Assembly (NCBI GenBank): GCA_024758765.1
Contig: CP101406.1
Span: 3,410,001 to 3,474,000 of the forward strand
DNA: 64,000 nucleotides
Source: Mycobacterium sp. SVM_VP21
GTDB taxonomy: Bacteria; Actinomycetota; Actinomycetes; Mycobacteriales; Mycobacteriaceae
Direction of reading: 5' to 3'
Below are positions 37,151-46,612 of the stretch, one piece after another. Numbering within the stretch: the stretch's first letter is position 1; the number at the start of each line of letters is the position of its first letter. The translations under genes were made by a program, and so were the position numbers. A model generated the notes under the pieces. It was given only the letters and a program-made list of their open reading frames with translations. It was not told the origin of the DNA and made no database searches.

Positions 37151-37290
37151 GACACAGACACTTACGCCCATTCGCCAGCTCATGCATCTCGAACACCATC
37201 TGTTCACAGTTGGCGGTTCATCCCCAACCTGATGGCCGGGCAGGGTTGCGCGCGCCCCCGATGACGGGGGTGGTCGTCAACGTTGCCGCC

Positions 37291-38346
37291 ATGACAACCA
37301 AGCAACCGGAATTCACGCTGAATCGGCCCGGAGCCCTCATCGCTGCGCTGCCGGCCATCCTCGGCTTCGTGCCCGAGAAATCCCTGATCCTGGTGGCGCT
37401 CGATGGGGACGAACTGGGCTCGGTGCTACGGGTCGATCTGTTCGACACCCTCATGGACACCGTGGGCCGGCTCGCCGACGTCGCGGCGGCCGCTACCCCG
37501 GCCGCAGCCATCGCGGTGATCGTCGACGCTGCGGGGGCGCGCTGCCCGGTCTGCAACGACCAGCACCGCCGGCTGATTGCCGCGCTGGGCCAGGAGTTGT
37601 CGGGCCACGGCATCGTGCTGCTCGGCGCGCACGTTGTGGACCAGGTGGCCCACGGGGGGCGGTGGCACTGCGCCGACGGCTGCGGCGTCGGAGGCCCGGT
37701 CGACGACCCGGAGGCGTCGCCGCTGGCGGCCGCTGCGGTGCTGGAAGGCAGGCGGCTGTACGCCCGGCGAGCAGACCTCCAGGCGGTTATCGCCCCCGAT
37801 GACGCGGCCCGCTGTGCCGCGGTGGCCTCGGCGATCGACGACTGTGCGGCGCAGTGGACGGCGGGGGAGGGCGATGCCCGGGATCGGGCCCGCCGCGACG
37901 TCGAGCAGGTGCTGAACGCTGTCGTCGCGCTGGCGGGCGGCTGGGAGCCCACCGCTGCGGAGCTGGCCCGGCTCGGATGCCCGCTTACCGACGTGCTTGT
38001 CCGGGACACCCTGTGCGCGTTGGCAATCGGCGAGCGTGCAGATGAAGCCGAGCGGCTTTGGTCGGCGCTGGCCCGGGCCTTGCCCGAGCCGTGGCGGGCC
38101 GAGGCATTGGTCCTGCTGGCGTTCAGCGCCTACGCACGTGGCGACGGCCCGCTGGCCGGGGTGTCACTGGAAGCAGCCCTGCGTGGCAAGCCAGGGCATC
38201 GGATGGCGGGGCTGCTCGACACGGCCTTGCAGTCCGGGCTGCGGCCGGAGCACATCCGCGGACTGGCGGACACCGGCTATCGGCTGGCCCAGCAGATCGG
38301 GGTGCAGCTGCCGCAGCGGCAGGGGTTCGGTCAGCAAGCGGGCTGA
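37291..38346 (+). CDS. DUF4192 protein (Rv2712c-like)
   Basis: A 351-residue Ala-rich protein. FTLNRPGALIAALPAILGFV followed by PEKSLILVALDG is the DUF4192 opening. A CPVC-N-D-H pattern near residue 90 and HCADGCG later suggest possible metal contacts. The C-terminal third resembles TPR-like helices (LVLLAFSAYARGDGPLAGVSLEAAL). ATG 37291 was chosen; ATG 37261 is an upstream alternative. No known activity. It is convergent with ideR. Confidence 0.85.
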   Translation: MTTKQPEFTLNRPGALIAALPAILGFVPEKSLILVALDGDELGSVLRVDLFDTLMDTVGRLADVAAAATPAAAIAVIVDAAGARCPVCNDQHRRLIAALGQELSGHGIVLLGAHVVDQVAHGGRWHCADGCGVGGPVDDPEASPLAAAAVLEGRRLYARRADLQAVIAPDDAARCAAVASAIDDCAAQWTAGEGDARDRARRDVEQVLNAVVALAGGWEPTAAELARLGCPLTDVLVRDTLCALAIGERADEAERLWSALARALPEPWRAEALVLLAFSAYARGDGPLAGVSLEAALRGKPGHRMAGLLDTALQSGLRPEHIRGLADTGYRLAQQIGVQLPQRQGFGQQAG

Positions 38347-38368
38347 GGCTGGCTGACTCGCGGGTCGC

Positions 38369-39061
38369 TCAGACCTTCTGGACCTTCACGGCATGCGCCA
38401 TCTCGTAGGGCAGGCTGACGTCGGTGTGGCCGGGGATCACGATGGTCACGCCGTCGTCGCCATCGGCCTGCACGGTCACCCTGGCGTTGGGCACCACACC
38501 GGCCTCCTTGAGCCGGGTGATCAGGTCGACATCGCCCTGGACGTGCTCGGTGAGCTGACGCACCACCACGGCCACCGGCGAACCGGCCGGCAACTCGGTC
38601 AGCCGTGCCAGATCGGAATCCCAACCGGTGGAGTCCGCGCCGAAGCCGAGGTCCGGCAGGCCGGGGATGGGGTTGCCGAACGGCGACGTGGTCGGGTTGT
38701 CCAGTACCTGAACCAGGCGCCGCTCGACGTCCTCGCTCATCACGTGTTCCCAGCGACAGGCCTCGGCATGCACCTCTTCCAGCGGCAGCCCAATGATGTC
38801 GACGAGCAGGCGTTCAGCCAGCCGGTGCTTGCGCATCACCGAGACGGCCAGGGTCCGGCCTTTCTCGGTCAATTCGAGGTGCCGGTCGCCGGCCACTTTG
38901 AGCAAGCCGTCGCGCTCCATCCGGGACACCGTCTGGCTTACGGTCGGACCGCTTTGCTCGAGTCGCTCGGCTATCCGCGCCCGCAGCGGGGTGACACCCT
39001 CTTCCTCGAGGTCGTAGATCGTCCTGAGGTACATCTCGGTGGTATCAACCAGGTCATTCAT
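38369..39061 (-). CDS. ideR: Iron-dependent repressor IdeR
   Basis: A 230-residue DtxR-family regulator that, with Fe2+, represses siderophore genes and activates iron storage. Its winged helix is [21 protein letters not shown]. The metal ligands lie in [17 protein letters not shown] (Cys, Glu and His). A C-terminal SH3-like domain begins near residue 150. The length equals that of M. tuberculosis IdeR. It follows sigB on the same strand, as in Rv2710-Rv2711. Confidence 0.97.
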   Translation of the reverse strand: MNDLVDTTEMYLRTIYDLEEEGVTPLRARIAERLEQSGPTVSQTVSRMERDGLLKVAGDRHLELTEKGRTLAVSVMRKHRLAERLLVDIIGLPLEEVHAEACRWEHVMSEDVERRLVQVLDNPTTSPFGNPIPGLPDLGFGADSTGWDSDLARLTELPAGSPVAVVVRQLTEHVQGDVDLITRLKEAGVVPNARVTVQADGDDGVTIVIPGHTDVSLPYEMAHAVKVQKV

Positions 39062-39150
39062 TCGGCACCTTCCGTCGCAGCCGAGTCTACTTCGGCAGCG
39101 GCGGAGACGGTTAGCAAGCGACGTTCGGCGCTTCGGCGACAAACCACGTC

Positions 39151-39180
39151 CGGCGGGCCACCGAGATCGGCGGCCCGCCG
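39151..39180 (-). terminator. Hairpin between sigB and ideR
   Basis: A CGGCGGGCC stem pairs with GGCCCGCCG across a 12-base loop, 31 bases after the sigB stop. It may end sigB transcripts before ideR. Confidence 0.65.
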
Positions 39181-39210
39181 GAGCGGGGGACAGGCGGCCC
39201 GAAGCCGGTG

Positions 39211-40176
39211 TCAGCTGGCGTATGAGCGCAGCCGGTCAGCACGCTCGCCGTGGCGCAGCTTGGCCATCACCTCGCGCTCGATCTGGCGGACCCGCTCGCG
39301 CGACAGCCCGAACAGCTTGCCGATCTGGTCCAGCGTGCGGGGCTGGCCGTCGTCGAGGCCGAACCGCAGCCGGATCACCTGGTGCTCGCGTTCGTCGAGG
39401 GTGGCCAGCACACTGCGGATGTCGGTGTGCAGCAGCTCGGAGATCACCGCGTTCTCCGCCGACATCGCCTCGGAGTCCTCGATGAAATCGCCCAGTGGAG
39501 CCTCTTCGTCGGAGCCGACCGGCATGTCGAGGCTGACCGGGTCGCGGCTGTGCTCGAGCAGGTCGTTGATTTTCTCCGCTGGAATGCCGGACTCGGCGGC
39601 GAGTTCCTCATCGGTGGCCTCGCGGCCCAGCTGCTGGTGCATCTCGCGCTTGATCCGGGCCAGCTTGTTGACCTGTTCCACCAAGTGGACCGGCAGCCGG
39701 ATGGTGCGGCTCTGATCCGCCATCCCACGGGTGATGGCCTGGCGGATCCACCAGGTCGCATAGGTGGAGAACTTGAAACCCTTTGCGTAGTCGAACTTCT
39801 CCATCGCCCGGATCAGTCCCAGGTTGCCTTCCTGGATCAGGTCCAGAAGTGGCATGCCCCGGCCGGTGTAGCGCTTGGCCAGTGAGACCACCAGACGCAG
39901 GTTGGCCTCCAACAGGTGCCGGCGGGCGGCTTCGCCGTCTCGTACCACCGCGGCGAGCTCGCGCTTGCGCTTCTCGCCAAAACGCTTGCGGGTGTCGAGC
40001 AGGTGCTGGGCGTACAGTCCGGCCTCGATCCGTTTGGCCAGCTCTACCTCATCGGCGGCATTGAGCAATGCTGTCTTGCCGATCCCGTTGAGGTACACCC
40101 GCACCAGATCTGCGGCTGGGCTCTGCGCGTCCAGATCGCCGTCGATCCGACTGGTGGTGGCATCTGCCTTTGCCAT
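39211..40176 (-). CDS. sigB: RNA polymerase sigma factor SigB
   Basis: A 321-residue group 2 sigma factor for stress and stationary phase. Region 1.2/2 is [17 protein letters not shown], region 2.3-2.4 is [15 protein letters not shown], region 3 is [18 protein letters not shown], and region 4.2 is [19 protein letters not shown]. It lacks the long N-terminal extension of SigA. The start at ATG 40176 (MAKADATTS) is used, not the spurious frame to 40266. A SigE/SigH-type promoter lies 41 bases upstream. Confidence 0.97.
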   Translation of the reverse strand: MAKADATTSRIDGDLDAQSPAADLVRVYLNGIGKTALLNAADEVELAKRIEAGLYAQHLLDTRKRFGEKRKRELAAVVRDGEAARRHLLEANLRLVVSLAKRYTGRGMPLLDLIQEGNLGLIRAMEKFDYAKGFKFSTYATWWIRQAITRGMADQSRTIRLPVHLVEQVNKLARIKREMHQQLGREATDEELAAESGIPAEKINDLLEHSRDPVSLDMPVGSDEEAPLGDFIEDSEAMSAENAVISELLHTDIRSVLATLDEREHQVIRLRFGLDDGQPRTLDQIGKLFGLSRERVRQIEREVMAKLRHGERADRLRSYAS

Positions 40177-40216
40177 TGCGGCCTCCCGTTGATCGGCTTC
40201 TGCTGTCACACGTGTC

Positions 40217-40242
40217 AACGCCCGACACGCGTGCAGAGTTCC
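40217..40242 (-). promoter_or_regulatory. SigE/SigH-type promoter of sigB
   Basis: On the coding strand GGAAC (40242-40238), an 18-base spacer and GTT (40219-40217) match the ECF consensus GGAAC-N17/19-GTT known to drive sigB in mycobacteria under heat, oxidative and surface stress. Confidence 0.85.
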
Positions 40243-40304
40243 CGGCCGATCGCTTTTCCACACCACTTGACGTGCGGAAATACGGCAATGACTTTGAGAA
40301 TGTG

Positions 40305-40712
40305 CTAAGAACCGGTACCGTACGGCGCTTCGCCGGTGGTGCTGCCGCCCGATCCCGGGGGTGTGTGCCGCTCCAGGGCGGGGCGGGTGCCGGTGGGAAA
40401 CAGCGGTGTATGAGTGGGTGCCGCTTCATACCGGCGGGGTTCTTCGGCGCTGCGGGGAGGCCGGTCGTTGGCAATAAGTACAGCCATCCACGGCAGCGGT
40501 ATCGACGCCACCAGAATCAGCACGGAAATCAGGCCGTTGTGCCATATTCCGTAGGCGATCGCGGCCAGGATCAGGGCAGGCACCCGGAACGCCATCAGCG
40601 TCAGGTACTTGCGTACCCGTTCGCGATGCTGCTGCTCGTAGGACGGGGCAGCCGCTGTGATCAGGATAGGTCGGCCGTCGTCGTCGAAACCCAGCTCGGG
40701 GCCGTGCTTCAT
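40305..40712 (-). CDS. DUF3099 membrane protein (Rv2709-like)
   Basis: A 135-residue protein with two transmembrane helices (about 40-58 [18 protein letters not shown] and 60-82 [20 protein letters not shown]) and a Pro/Thr-rich C-terminal tail. The [13 protein letters not shown] pattern matches DUF3099. Start ATG 40712 begins MKHGPELGF. It sits upstream of sigB on the same strand with 128 bases between. Function is unknown. Confidence 0.85.
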   Translation of the reverse strand: MKHGPELGFDDDGRPILITAAAPSYEQQHRERVRKYLTLMAFRVPALILAAIAYGIWHNGLISVLILVASIPLPWMAVLIANDRPPRSAEEPRRYEAAPTHTPLFPTGTRPALERHTPPGSGGSTTGEAPYGTGS

Positions 40713-40789
40713 CACTCCACTGTCCCACACGAACGATTCGACGGCACGAGGGGTTTTGGATCATCCCCGATTCTGGGCACAATGGGGAG

Positions 40790-41035
40790 ATGGGCATACA
40801 GACCGACACCCTCGAACGCACCGATTCCGAGGAACGCGTCGATGACGGGACCGACGGCGACACCCCGAAGTACTTCCACTACGTCAAGAAGGACAAGATC
40901 GCCGAGAGCGCGGTCATGGGCACCCACGTGGTGGCGCTCTGCGGCGAGGTCTTCCCGGTGACCAAGTCGGCCAAGCCCGGCTCCCCGATCTGCCCGGACT
41001 GCAAGAAGATCTACGCCACTCTCAAGCACGCTTGA
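40790..41035 (+). CDS. DUF3039 protein (Rv2708c-like)
   Basis: An 81-residue protein ending in a zinc-ribbon-like pattern: ALCGEVFPVTKSAKPGSPICPDCKKIYATL (C...CPDC). The middle HYVKKDKIAESAVMGTHVVAL is characteristic of actinobacterial DUF3039. It overlaps the convergent YihY gene by 14 bases. The function is not known; single-Cys plus CxxC could bind metal. Confidence 0.88.
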   Translation: MGIQTDTLERTDSEERVDDGTDGDTPKYFHYVKKDKIAESAVMGTHVVALCGEVFPVTKSAKPGSPICPDCKKIYATLKHA

Positions 41036-41978
41036 CCGGATCGGTGGCATTGCGGGTCTCGGCCGGCTGGCCGGCCCGCGATACCACCCACCTACGCAGC
41101 TGGTGCAGGTGAGTGGCCTGCGCGGGCCACTCCTCTTGGACCGCGGCGTTGAGTTCTGCGCCCAACATGATGGCGAAGCCCAGCAGGAACGCGAACAGCA
41201 GGAAGGCGATCGGCGTCGCCAACGCCCCATAGGTGTAGCCGGTGCTGGTGATGTAACGCAGGTAGATCCGCAGCCCCATCGTCGCCACGACGAACACCGT
41301 GGTGGCCAGCAGTGCGCCGAACACCAGCCGATGCGAGGGCAGAGGCTTGGGCAGCGACACCCGATAGAGCACCGTCACCGCCAGCAGTAGGCCCAACACC
41401 AAGGCTGGGTAGTAGCCGAACCGCAGTACGTCGGTCCATCGGGCCGGGAGGTGCTCGGCTACCGCGTGCGGCCCCAGTGCGGCCAACGGTGCGGTGGCCA
41501 CGGCGATCACCAGCATCGCGACGTAAAGACCCAAGGCAAAGAAGCGTTGTCGCACCGGATGCCGCAGCGGAGTCTGATCGTGCGCCTCGACCACCGAGTC
41601 GACGAACGCCGAGATCGCCGAGGAACCAGCCCACAACGAGATCACGAACCCCAGCGAGACCACCTCGCCGCGGGCGTTGGCCACGATGTCCCGCACGGTC
41701 GGCTCGATGATTTCCACCACGACGTTCTTCGAGAAGAAGCTGCTGGCCATGCCGATCAGGCGGTCCTGGATGGTGGCCAGCGTGTCCGGTCCGAACAGCG
41801 GCGCCACATAGGACAGGCTTCCCAGCATTCCCAGCAGCAACGGTGGCAGTGACAACACCGACCAGAATCCCGCTTGCGCCGATTCGGCGAAGATCGAATC
41901 GTCCCAGCTCTTGACCAGAGTGCGACGTGCAATACGGAGCAGGTGATGACGGGAAGGTTTGGGGATCTGGTCACTCAT
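41022..41978 (-). CDS. YihY/BrkB-family inner-membrane protein (Rv2707-like)
   Basis: A 318-residue protein with six hydrophobic helices. AQAGFWSVLSLPPLLLGMLG, GEVVSLGFVISLWAGSSAI and the C-terminal FLLFAFLLGFAIMLGAELNA are the YihY/UPF0761 motifs. Members were once called RNase BN in error; the present view is a membrane protein of uncertain, maybe transport, function. It is convergent with DUF3039 and in the order of Rv2707-Rv2708c. Confidence 0.9.
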   Translation of the reverse strand: MSDQIPKPSRHHLLRIARRTLVKSWDDSIFAESAQAGFWSVLSLPPLLLGMLGSLSYVAPLFGPDTLATIQDRLIGMASSFFSKNVVVEIIEPTVRDIVANARGEVVSLGFVISLWAGSSAISAFVDSVVEAHDQTPLRHPVRQRFFALGLYVAMLVIAVATAPLAALGPHAVAEHLPARWTDVLRFGYYPALVLGLLLAVTVLYRVSLPKPLPSHRLVFGALLATTVFVVATMGLRIYLRYITSTGYTYGALATPIAFLLFAFLLGFAIMLGAELNAAVQEEWPAQATHLHQLRRWVVSRAGQPAETRNATDPVKRA

Positions 41979-42051
41979 GACCAGCCCAGCATTCCTGACG
42001 GGTGCTGCTATTGCACAATCGCGCAGACGGCGTGTTGCGTACCGGCTCCGG

Positions 42052-42246
42052 TTACGCCTCAGTCGCTGCGCTGACCTGAATCACGGCGGCCAGCTCGATC
42101 AGCTTGGCTTCGTGCTCGTTGGCGTGATGCTGGCAGAAAAGAAGTTCGGCACCGGAGGGCAGCGTGGCTCGTACCCGTGCGGCGGCACCGCACCGGTCGC
42201 ATCGATCAGCCCGAGTGAGTTCGGGACTGGTCAGAGTCGCGTTCAT
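42052..42246 (-). CDS. Small zinc-ribbon protein (DUF7455-like, Rv2706c region)
   Basis: A 64-residue protein from ATG 42246. It has CDRCGAAARVRATLPSGAELLFCQHH, with CxxC and CxxH pairs that can hold zinc, then a short helix. It resembles the small actinobacterial DUF7455 proteins found near sigA. Upstream GGAGGAG on the coding strand supports the start. Function unknown. Confidence 0.8.
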   Translation of the reverse strand: MNATLTSPELTRADRCDRCGAAARVRATLPSGAELLFCQHHANEHEAKLIELAAVIQVSAATEA

Positions 42247-42365
42247 GGGCTCCTCCGTTCTCGCGGTTGTCCTCAAGTGTGTCAGACGCTTGCGCGTTCG
42301 GCGTTGTTCCCCCGTTCGGCTGTGTCGTGTCTCACCCCGGGAGACGGTGCGGCAGGATCGGTGCC

Positions 42366-42731
42366 ATGACTCGATCGCCGATCCCGTCCGATGCGCTGGT
42401 GCACCTGTGCAGTGCCGGCGACTGGGCGCAGGCGCAGGCATCCGGGGTGCTGCGTCCGGAGTCGTTGGACAGCGTGGGATTCGTGCACATGTCAACCCCG
42501 CAACAGGTGCACCTGCCCGCGAATCGGCTGTATCAGGGCTGCACGGATCTGGTGTTGCTGCAGGTGGATCCGGCTAAGGTCGGCGCACCGGTGCGCTGGG
42601 AGCCCGGGGTACCGAGCGATCCGGCGGCCATGCTGTTCCCGCACCTGTACGGGCCGTTGCCCACCACGGCGGTGATCGGTGTTAGTGATTATCGGCCCGG
42701 CCCGGATGGTGTGTTCGCTCCGGCGGGTTGA
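42366..42731 (+). CDS. DUF952 family protein
   Basis: A 121-residue protein with LVHLCSAGDWAQAQASGVLRPESLDSVGF and VHMSTPQQVHLPANRLY, the DUF952 pattern (related in fold to ADP-ribosyl/glutathione-transferase-like small enzymes; activity not established). RWEPGVPSDPAAMLFPHLYGPLP follows. It starts at ATG 42366. It overlaps 50 bases with the 3' end of the convergent gene at 42682. Confidence 0.85.
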   Translation: MTRSPIPSDALVHLCSAGDWAQAQASGVLRPESLDSVGFVHMSTPQQVHLPANRLYQGCTDLVLLQVDPAKVGAPVRWEPGVPSDPAAMLFPHLYGPLPTTAVIGVSDYRPGPDGVFAPAG

Positions 42732-42969
42732 GATTGAACGGGGTCGTCGGCTTGGCTGCCGACGCCCGGGTGAGTTCGCTACGGGCGAACGTGGTTTGCG
42801 CCTTGTTGATCAAAACAGCGGGCACTCGCGGCCAGGCGGTGGCGACCGCGTTGATCGCGTCGAATACCGCGGGATCCAGATCGGCCTCGGGCGGCACCCG
42901 GTGGCCGTGGGTCGCAGCACGCTTCAACAACGCGGCGAAAGTCGCCTGCGACGTGTCATCCGTCGGCAT
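42682..42969 (-). CDS. Small conserved-looking protein, unknown
   Basis: A 95-residue frame from ATG 42969 with good high-GC codon usage. The helical VFDAINAVATAWPRVPAVLINKAQTTF is the most distinctive part; the last 20 residues are Pro/Asn/His-rich and overlap the DUF952 gene. No domain is recognised. Gene content between SigA and DUF952 in M. tuberculosis (Rv2704/Rv2705c) does not match clearly. Moderately confident that it is coding. Confidence 0.5.
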   Translation of the reverse strand: MPTDDTSQATFAALLKRAATHGHRVPPEADLDPAVFDAINAVATAWPRVPAVLINKAQTTFARSELTRASAAKPTTPFNLNPPERTHHPGRADNH

Positions 42970-43002
42970 GCTGGGCGATCCTACGCCGCGGCGCGGGCGT
43001 CG

Positions 43003-44079
43003 TTAGACCGCTCGGGCCTCGACAATGGCCAGCGGGCTGGTGGTGGGCACCACGCGCTGCAGCTCGAATCCCGCCTGGGACAGCAACTCGGCGTACTCCC
43101 CTCGGGTGCGTTCTTGCCCGCCGGCAGCAACCAGCATCTCCAGGTCGAGCACCAGACCCAGGTGGGCGGGAGCGCCCTCGGGCAGCACCATCTCGAACAG
43201 CAGCACCTTGCCACCGGGTGCGATGGCGGCCCGGACATTGCGCAGAATCGCCAACGACTGCTCGTCGTCCCAGTCGTGGATGACGGTCTTGAGCAGGTAG
43301 GTGTCGCCGCCGGCGGGAACCGATTCGAAGAAGGACCCGCCCTGGATGTCGCAGCGCGACGCCACGTCCGCCACCGTTGCCTCGGCGCCAGCCACCACCT
43401 GCGGTAGGTCGAACAACACGCCGCGGGTGTCGGGCGCCTGACGCAGCACCGCGGCCAGCAGCGCACCGTGCCCGCCGCCGACGTCCACGATGAGCTTGCT
43501 GGTGCTGAAATCGTATGCTGGAACAGCACTTTCGATGGCGACAGCGGACGCCCCGGTCATAGCGTCGTTGAAGACCTGCGCCAGTTCGGGGTCGGTGTCG
43601 GTGTACTCGAAGAAGGACATGCCGCGAACCTTGCTGACGGCGGTTTGGCCCGTCCGTACGGAGTGCTCAAGGTTCGACCAGTGTTCCCGGTGCGCCGGGT
43701 GGCCGACGAACGTAACCATCGGGGCCACACTGGCCGGGTTGCCGGAGACCAGCGCCCGTCCGGTGCGGGTCAGCGCGAACCGGCCGTCCCGGCGCAGTTT
43801 GAGCACGGAGTTGCTGGCCAAGGCGCGCATCAGCCGGTAGGTCGCACGGGGGTCGGTATTCACTCGGCGGGCGACTTCGTCGGCGGTTAGCGGACCGTCA
43901 CTGAGCGCATCGGCAATACCGAGTCGCACCGCGGTGGCAAGTGCCTGGGTCAGCCAGCCGCCGAACACCAGTTCCATGATGGCCACGGGAGCAGGGACGG
44001 TGGCCTGGCGTAGGCGCTGCAGACCACCACGAAACGCGTTCACGGCGCTGAGCACTGCCGCCGGCGGTGTTTTGGCCAT
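43003..44079 (-). CDS. SAM-dependent O-methyltransferase (acetylserotonin/hydroxyneurosporene type)
   Basis: A 358-residue Methyltransf_2 family enzyme. An N-terminal dimerisation winged helix (ATAVRLGIADALSDGPLTADEVARRVNTD) precedes the Rossmann domain with LIVDVGGGHGALLAAVL (SAM motif I), VIHDWDDEQSLAIL (catalytic His-Asp/Glu area) and LLFEMVLP. It would methylate an aromatic or polyketide hydroxyl; the substrate is unknown. It starts 11 bases after the sigA stop on the same strand, so it probably rides on the sigA transcript. Confidence 0.88.
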   Translation of the reverse strand: MAKTPPAAVLSAVNAFRGGLQRLRQATVPAPVAIMELVFGGWLTQALATAVRLGIADALSDGPLTADEVARRVNTDPRATYRLMRALASNSVLKLRRDGRFALTRTGRALVSGNPASVAPMVTFVGHPAHREHWSNLEHSVRTGQTAVSKVRGMSFFEYTDTDPELAQVFNDAMTGASAVAIESAVPAYDFSTSKLIVDVGGGHGALLAAVLRQAPDTRGVLFDLPQVVAGAEATVADVASRCDIQGGSFFESVPAGGDTYLLKTVIHDWDDEQSLAILRNVRAAIAPGGKVLLFEMVLPEGAPAHLGLVLDLEMLVAAGGQERTRGEYAELLSQAGFELQRVVPTTSPLAIVEARAV

Positions 44080-44090
44080 ATCGCTGCGCG

Positions 44091-45593
44091 CTAGTCGAGG
44101 TAGTCGCGGAGGACCTGAGACCGGCTGGGGTGCCGGAGTTTCGACATCGTCTTCGACTCGATCTGACGAATGCGTTCGCGGGTGACGCCGTAGACCTGGC
44201 CGATCTCGTCGAGGGTGCGCGGCTGGCCGTCGGTGAGGCCGAACCGCAGCCGCACCACGCCGGCCTCACGCTCGGAGAGCGTCTCGAGCACCGACTGCAG
44301 CTGGTCTTGCAGCAAGGTGAACGACACGGCGTCGACGGCTACTACAGCCTCGGAGTCCTCGATGAAGTCACCGAGCTGGGAGTCGCCTTCGTCGCCGATG
44401 GTCTGGTCCAGCGAGATGGGCTCGCGGGCGTACTGCTGGATCTCCAGAACCTTCTCCGGGGTGATGTCCATCTCCCGGGCCAGTTCCTCGGGGGTGGGCT
44501 CGCGGCCCAGGTCCTGCAGCAGCTCACGCTGGATGCGGCCGAGCTTGTTGATCACCTCGACCATGTGCACCGGGATACGGATGGTGCGTGCTTGGTCGGC
44601 CATGGCACGGGTGATGGCCTGGCGGATCCACCAGGTGGCGTAGGTGGAGAACTTGTAGCCCTTGGTGTAGTCGAACTTCTCCACCGCGCGGATCAGACCG
44701 AGGTTGCCCTCTTGGATCAGGTCCAGGAACGCCATCCCGCGGCCGGTGTAACGCTTGGCCAGCGACACCACCAGTCGCAGGTTGGCCTCGAGCAGGTGGT
44801 TCTTGGCGCGGTCGCCGTCGCGACAGATCCACGCCATGTCGCGTCGGTAGGCGACCGCGAGCTTCTCGCCCTTTTCGGTGTGCTCGGCCATCTTCTGGGT
44901 GGCGAACAGGCCGGCTTCGATCCGCTTGGCCAGCTCGACTTCCTCTTCGGCGTTGAGCAGCGCGACCTTGCCGATCTGCTTGAGGTAGGCGCGCACCGAG
45001 TCGGCCGAGGCGGTGAGCTCGGCGTCTTTACGAGCCTGTCGCAGCGCCTCGGATTCCTCTTCGTCCCAGACGAAGTCGCCAGACGCCTTGTCCTTCTCGC
45101 TGGGCTCGGCGATCTCGTCGTCATCGCCCTCCTCGCCGTCCTCGGCCGAGTCCGCCGACGCGCTGGACGCGGCGCCCTCGCCCTCGGCAGCCGAGTCGGT
45201 GTCGTCTTCGTCGAGTTCGTCCAGGCTCAGGTCGGCGTCGTCGATGTCGTCCGCACCGGGCTCGCCGTCCAGCTCTACATCGGTGTCGAGATCCTCGGGC
45301 GCCAAGTCGGCGTCAGCGTTCTTGGCGCCGGCCTTGGTGGCCTTGGCGGCCTTCTTCGCCGGGCCCCGGGTCGACCGGGTCGCCGGCTTGGCTGCGCCGT
45401 CAGCGGCGGCGCCACGCGCCGTGGACTTGGTGGCCTTCTTGGCGGGCGCTGCTGCCTTGGTGGCCTTGGCCGCGGTCCGCTTGGCGGGAGCCTTCGCAGG
45501 CGACTTCACGGCGGCTTTGGCGGGTGCCTTGGCGGCACTGCCCTTCTTGGGCTCCTCAGTCGCCGGCTGTGCCTTGCTCGCTGCCACGTCCAC
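44091..45593 (-). CDS. sigA: Principal RNA polymerase sigma factor SigA
   Basis: The primary sigma factor, 500 residues. The first ~180 are Lys/Ala-rich then very acidic ([17 protein letters not shown]), the usual mycobacterial SigA extension. Region 1.2-2 ([16 protein letters not shown]), 2.4 [15 protein letters not shown], 3 [18 protein letters not shown], and 4.2 [19 protein letters not shown] are present. It starts at GTG 45593. A TACAAT -10-like element is located 137 bases upstream. Confidence 0.98.
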   Translation of the reverse strand: MDVAASKAQPATEEPKKGSAAKAPAKAAVKSPAKAPAKRTAAKATKAAAPAKKATKSTARGAAADGAAKPATRSTRGPAKKAAKATKAGAKNADADLAPEDLDTDVELDGEPGADDIDDADLSLDELDEDDTDSAAEGEGAASSASADSAEDGEEGDDDEIAEPSEKDKASGDFVWDEEESEALRQARKDAELTASADSVRAYLKQIGKVALLNAEEEVELAKRIEAGLFATQKMAEHTEKGEKLAVAYRRDMAWICRDGDRAKNHLLEANLRLVVSLAKRYTGRGMAFLDLIQEGNLGLIRAVEKFDYTKGYKFSTYATWWIRQAITRAMADQARTIRIPVHMVEVINKLGRIQRELLQDLGREPTPEELAREMDITPEKVLEIQQYAREPISLDQTIGDEGDSQLGDFIEDSEAVVAVDAVSFTLLQDQLQSVLETLSEREAGVVRLRFGLTDGQPRTLDEIGQVYGVTRERIRQIESKTMSKLRHPSRSQVLRDYLD

Positions 45594-45729
45594 CCCTTCG
45601 GTCGGACTGACTTTCGGGTCGCAGCGTCGTGCGCAACCGAAAGTGTCGGGTATGTCGAATGTCGGCTCTATTTCAGTTGGTGATCAACTGGGATAGTCGC
45701 CGCTATCGGTTAGGCGGCCGCCGTCGACC

Positions 45730-45735
45730 ATTGTA
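45730..45735 (-). promoter_or_regulatory. Candidate -10 element for sigA
   Basis: TACAAT on the coding strand lies in the 180-base gap between ppgK and sigA. No convincing -35 is present at 16-18 bases, which is common in mycobacterial promoters. Confidence 0.45.
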
Positions 45736-45773
45736 ACGACAGGGTGAGGCGGTAATCGCCGAGCGGGCGTTAT

Positions 45774-46586
45774 TCAGCGGGTCACGTCGGTCGATGACGC
45801 CATCGCGGCCCCGACAATCCCCGCCGTGTTCTGCAGTGTCGCGGCGACCACCGGGGTCCGGTTGCCCAGCAGTGGCACCCACCGATCGGCTTTACGGCTG
45901 ATACCGCCCCCGACGATGATCAGGTCCGGGCAGAGCGCGTCCTCGATCGCCATCAGCACCATGGTCACCTGCTTGGCCCATTTCTCCATGGACCAGTTCT
46001 TGCGTTCCTTGACCGACGCGGCGGCCCGGTGTTCGGCCTCTTTGCCGCCCACCTCGATATGCCCGAGTTCGGTGTTGGGCAGCAGCTTTCCGTTGTGGAT
46101 CACCGCCGAGCCGATCCCGGTCCCGAAGGTCAGCAACACGACCACGCCGCTGTTGTTCTTGCCTGCGCCGAACCGCTCCTCGGCCAGCCCGGCGGCGTCG
46201 GCGTCGTTGAGGATGACGATCTGCTGGCCGTCGAGTTCGGCGGCGATCGTCTCCTGCGCGTTCAGCCCGATCCAGGACTTGTCGACGTTGGCGGCGGTCT
46301 GCACGACACCGTTGACCACCACGCCCGGATAGGTGACTCCCAGTGGGCCGGTCCACCCGAAGTCCCGGACCACCGCGGCGACGGTCTGGGCGACCAAGAC
46401 CGGTGTGGCGGGGCTGGGCGTGGGCAGCTTGAACCGCTCACCGATCAGCGCTCCGGTGTCCAGATCGACGACGCCACCCTTGATGCCGCTGCCGCCCACG
46501 TCAACGCCGAAGCCCCGTCGCTGCCGCCGTGCGCCGGCGATCGGACGGTCCTCGATCGGGGCTGGAACGGGATCGGTGCCGGTCAT
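45774..46586 (-). CDS. ppgK: Polyphosphate glucokinase PpgK
   Basis: PpgK phosphorylates glucose using polyphosphate (or ATP). The 270-residue ROK-like protein has the phosphate motif GFGVDVGGSGIKGGVVDL, TYPGVVVNGVVQ, NDADAAGLAE (catalytic Asp), LLTFGTGIGSAV and the glucose-contact ELGHIEVGGKEAEHRAA. ATG 46586 begins MTGTDPVP. It is next to sigA as in M. tuberculosis Rv2702-Rv2703, but the suhB gene expected between ppgK and cei is not here. Confidence 0.95.
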   Translation of the reverse strand: MTGTDPVPAPIEDRPIAGARRQRRGFGVDVGGSGIKGGVVDLDTGALIGERFKLPTPSPATPVLVAQTVAAVVRDFGWTGPLGVTYPGVVVNGVVQTAANVDKSWIGLNAQETIAAELDGQQIVILNDADAAGLAEERFGAGKNNSGVVVLLTFGTGIGSAVIHNGKLLPNTELGHIEVGGKEAEHRAAASVKERKNWSMEKWAKQVTMVLMAIEDALCPDLIIVGGGISRKADRWVPLLGNRTPVVAATLQNTAGIVGAAMASSTDVTR

Positions 46587-46612
46587 CGGATCTCCTCGTC
46601 GGCGATCGGTCG

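Noticed and set aside
37187..37206. TCGAACACCATCTGTTCA as an SOS box before sthA or DUF4192
   Set aside because: The half-sites are 7 bases apart instead of 4, so it does not fit LexA spacing.
44067..45683. Plus-strand frame of 538 codons opposite sigA
   Set aside because: Antisense shadow; the Leu/Gly/Val/Asp-rich residues derive from the SigA codons.
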